From Acidobacteriota bacterium (GTDB taxonomy: Bacteria; Acidobacteriota; Vicinamibacteria; Marinacidobacterales; Marinacidobacteraceae): a stretch of 58,089 nucleotides of DNA. Shown one piece after another: positions 56,609 through 58,089 of this stretch. Under the pieces are notes generated by a model. That model did no database searches. It was not told the origin of the DNA and was given only the letters and a program-made list of their open reading frames with translations. The stretch is taken from assembly GCA_028877265.1 (NCBI GenBank), contig JAPPGX010000018.1, forward strand, positions 13,202 through 71,290, given 5' to 3'. The position numbers and the translations under genes are program-made. Numbering within the stretch: the first letter of the stretch is position 1; every line of letters starts with the position of its first letter.

Positions 56609-57952
56609 ATGACCGAGAAGCGATTCGGGCTGACCCGCCGGCAGGTGCTCGCCGCCGGAGCGGGCGCGGCGGCCGTGCCGGCGTTCGTGAGCGCGCAAGG
56701 CGCTCCCGCGAGCCTGCTGGCGGCGCCGAGGGTCCCGAACGTCCGGATCGGGTTCGTCGGCGTGGGCGGCATGGGGACGGTCCACGTCCGCAACCTGCTC
56801 GCAGTGAACGAGGCGTCTCCCGGGGTCGAGATCCGGGCGGTCTGCGACATCGTGCCGGAACACGCCGAGCGGGCGCGGGACTTCATCCGGGAGGCCGGCG
56901 GACCCGATCCGACGCTCTACACCCGGGGAGAACGGGACTACGAGCGCATGTGCGCCGAGGAGGAACTCGACCTCGTCTTCACGGCCACGCCGTGGCGGTT
57001 CCACGTCCCGATCTGCGTCGCGGCGATGGAGAACGGCAAGCACGCCGCGACCGAGGTGCCCGCGGCCACCACGATCGACGAGTGCTGGCAGCTCGTGGAG
57101 ACCGCGGAGCGCACTGGCCGGCACTGCGTGATGATGGAGAACTGCAACTACGGCCGGTGGGAAATGATGGTGTTCCACATGGTCCGGCTGGGGATCTTCG
57201 GGGAGGTCCTCCACGCCGAGGGCGGCTATCTCCACGACCTCCGCGGGGTGAAGTTCTCGAACCGCGGCGAGGGTCTCTGGCGGCGGGCGCACTCCCGCAC
57301 CCGAAACGCCAACCTCTACCCGACGCACGGCCTCGGCCCGGTCGCGAACTGCATGGACATCGGCCGCGGGGACCGCTTCGACTACCTCGTGTCCATGAGC
57401 GGACCGTCACGCGGCCTTCAGGACTACGCGCGGGAGCACTTCCCGGAGGGCGAGCCCCAACGGGCCGAGCAGTTCACGCTCGGCGACGTGAACCTGAGCC
57501 TCATCAAGACGGCGCGGGGCCGGACGATCACCGTGGTCCACGACACGAACCTGCCCCGTCCCTACAGCCGCATCAACCTGGTCCAGGGCACCCGGGGCAT
57601 CTTCCACGGCTACCCGAACCGGGTCTACGTCGAAGGCCGGAGCGAGTCGCACCGCTGGGACGATGCCGAGACCTGGTACGACGAGTACGCGCACCCGCTG
57701 TGGCGGAACGTCGCGAGCCCCGGCGAGGAACTCGGACACGGACGCATGGACTACCTCGAGGACTACCGGCTGATCCGCTGCCTCCAGGAGGGACTGCCGA
57801 CCGAGATGAACGTCTACGACGCGGCCGCACTCTCCGCGGTCACCGACCTCAGCGAGCGCTCGGTGGCCGACCGCAGCCGGCCGATGGACTTCCCGGACTT
57901 CACGCGAGGCCGGTGGGAGACATTCCCGAAGCTGCCGGTCGTCACCGACTGA
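56609..57952 (+). CDS. GH109 family glycosidase, alpha-N-acetylgalactosaminidase-like
   Basis: 447 aa from ATG 56609 with AGGAG in the 3' end of the MerB-like gene. Twin-arginine signal (LTRRQVLAAGAGAAAVPAFV). GFVGVGGMG (about 48-56) binds NAD+; FTATPWRFHVPICVAAMENG, KHAATEVPAATTIDECWQLV, MMENCNYGR and the YPTHGLGPVAN segment near 238 are the GH109 hallmarks, with the catalytic His. Uses NAD+ by an oxidation-elimination mechanism to release GalNAc or related sugars. It probably shares a transcript with the MerB-like gene, with no obvious functional link. Confidence 0.9.
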   Translation: MTEKRFGLTRRQVLAAGAGAAAVPAFVSAQGAPASLLAAPRVPNVRIGFVGVGGMGTVHVRNLLAVNEASPGVEIRAVCDIVPEHAERARDFIREAGGPDPTLYTRGERDYERMCAEEELDLVFTATPWRFHVPICVAAMENGKHAATEVPAATTIDECWQLVETAERTGRHCVMMENCNYGRWEMMVFHMVRLGIFGEVLHAEGGYLHDLRGVKFSNRGEGLWRRAHSRTRNANLYPTHGLGPVANCMDIGRGDRFDYLVSMSGPSRGLQDYAREHFPEGEPQRAEQFTLGDVNLSLIKTARGRTITVVHDTNLPRPYSRINLVQGTRGIFHGYPNRVYVEGRSESHRWDDAETWYDEYAHPLWRNVASPGEELGHGRMDYLEDYRLIRCLQEGLPTEMNVYDAAALSAVTDLSERSVADRSRPMDFPDFTRGRWETFPKLPVVTD

Positions 57953-57961
57953 GCGACCTGC

Positions 57962-58089
57962 AAATGGACGCATGTCTGCGCCGGGAGACTTCGAAATAGA
58001 CACATGCCTGCGCCGGGAGACCCCGAAATAGACGCATGCCTGCGCCGGGAGACCCCGAAATAGACGCATGCCTGCGCCGGGAGACCCCG
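57962..58089 (+). repeat. 32-bp tandem repeat array at the contig end
   Basis: Exactly four units of 32 bp (starting 57962, 57994, 58026, 58058). The last two are identical, and the first two differ at a few positions. Each unit starts AAATRGACRCATG and ends CGGGAGACCCCG; the GCATGC palindrome is near the middle. The array is cut by the window end and its real length is unknown. Units contain no unique spacers, so it is not a CRISPR. Confidence 0.9.

Noticed and set aside
57962..58089. CRISPR array
   Set aside because: The 32-bp units follow each other without unique spacers and there are no cas genes.

Overview
The window is about 58 kb of GC-rich DNA, densely coding. It comes from a Gram-negative bacterium with two membranes: there are outer-membrane, TolC-type, lipoprotein and Tat-exported proteins. 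It looks like a whole metagenomic contig, because it starts in homopolymer junk followed by a dispersed repeat and ends inside a 32-bp tandem repeat. Gene content (TolB-propeller/amidohydrolase fusion, membrane pyrophosphatase, HAO-like octaheme cytochrome, GH109, NamZ-type DUF1343, CusBA efflux) suggests Acidobacteriota or a nearby phylum. I hold that placement loosely, since there is no rRNA or ribosomal protein gene here. I found no tRNA, rRNA, prophage, insertion sequence or CRISPR array.

Layout. 0.1-6 kb (minus): an operon of a secreted propeller-amidohydrolase, a 35-aa membrane peptide, a sodium:solute symporter and a lipoprotein. 6-11 kb: a PLP enzyme, a small membrane protein, a DjlA-like co-chaperone and K+-dependent-type hppA. 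11-17.4 kb (plus): a secreted NHL propeller, NSS and AGCS sodium symporters, a tiny membrane protein and a cation-chloride cotransporter. 17.4-22.5 kb (minus): small membrane proteins, a VKOR-DsbA fusion, an FMN-binding protein, a site-2-type protease with CBS domains, and an M48-like lipoprotein that has lost its zinc site. 22.6-29.8 kb (minus): a ferredoxin and nuoABCDHIJKN, without nuoEFG, nuoL or nuoM. 29.9-37.2 kb (plus): a TIGR04283-type glycosyltransferase, then a copper/silver efflux locus (small Cys-rich exported protein, TolC, CusB, CusA). 37.2-45.2 kb (minus): an 8-TM protein with an HAO-like octaheme cytochrome, an acyltransferase, MaeB-type malic enzyme and an S9 peptidase. 45.3-58 kb: a toxin-antitoxin pair, DUF1343, DUF2891 lipoprotein, endonuclease V, exported proteins, a mannosyltransferase/GT2/DUF547 operon, an ATL repair protein, a spermidine-dehydrogenase-like flavoprotein, a MerB homologue and a GH109 glycosidase.

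The most striking observation is the MerB (alkylmercury lyase) homologue at 55930-56604. It is interrupted by one in-frame TGA exactly where the family has its second catalytic cysteine. A hairpin with a GGTC apical loop begins about 12 nt after that TGA, like a bacterial SECIS. I read it as a candidate selenocysteine-containing MerB. A second signal is a family of at least seven intergenic double-hairpin repeats whose stems differ between copies but stay paired.

The genes describe an aerobic or microaerobic heterotroph using peptides, amino acids and amino sugars, with sodium-coupled uptake, pyrophosphate-driven ion pumping, a quinone-reducing complex I, and copper and possibly organomercury defence. 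Many neighbouring genes overlap by 4 bp (GTGA, ATGA, TTGA), which helped fix several non-ATG starts.
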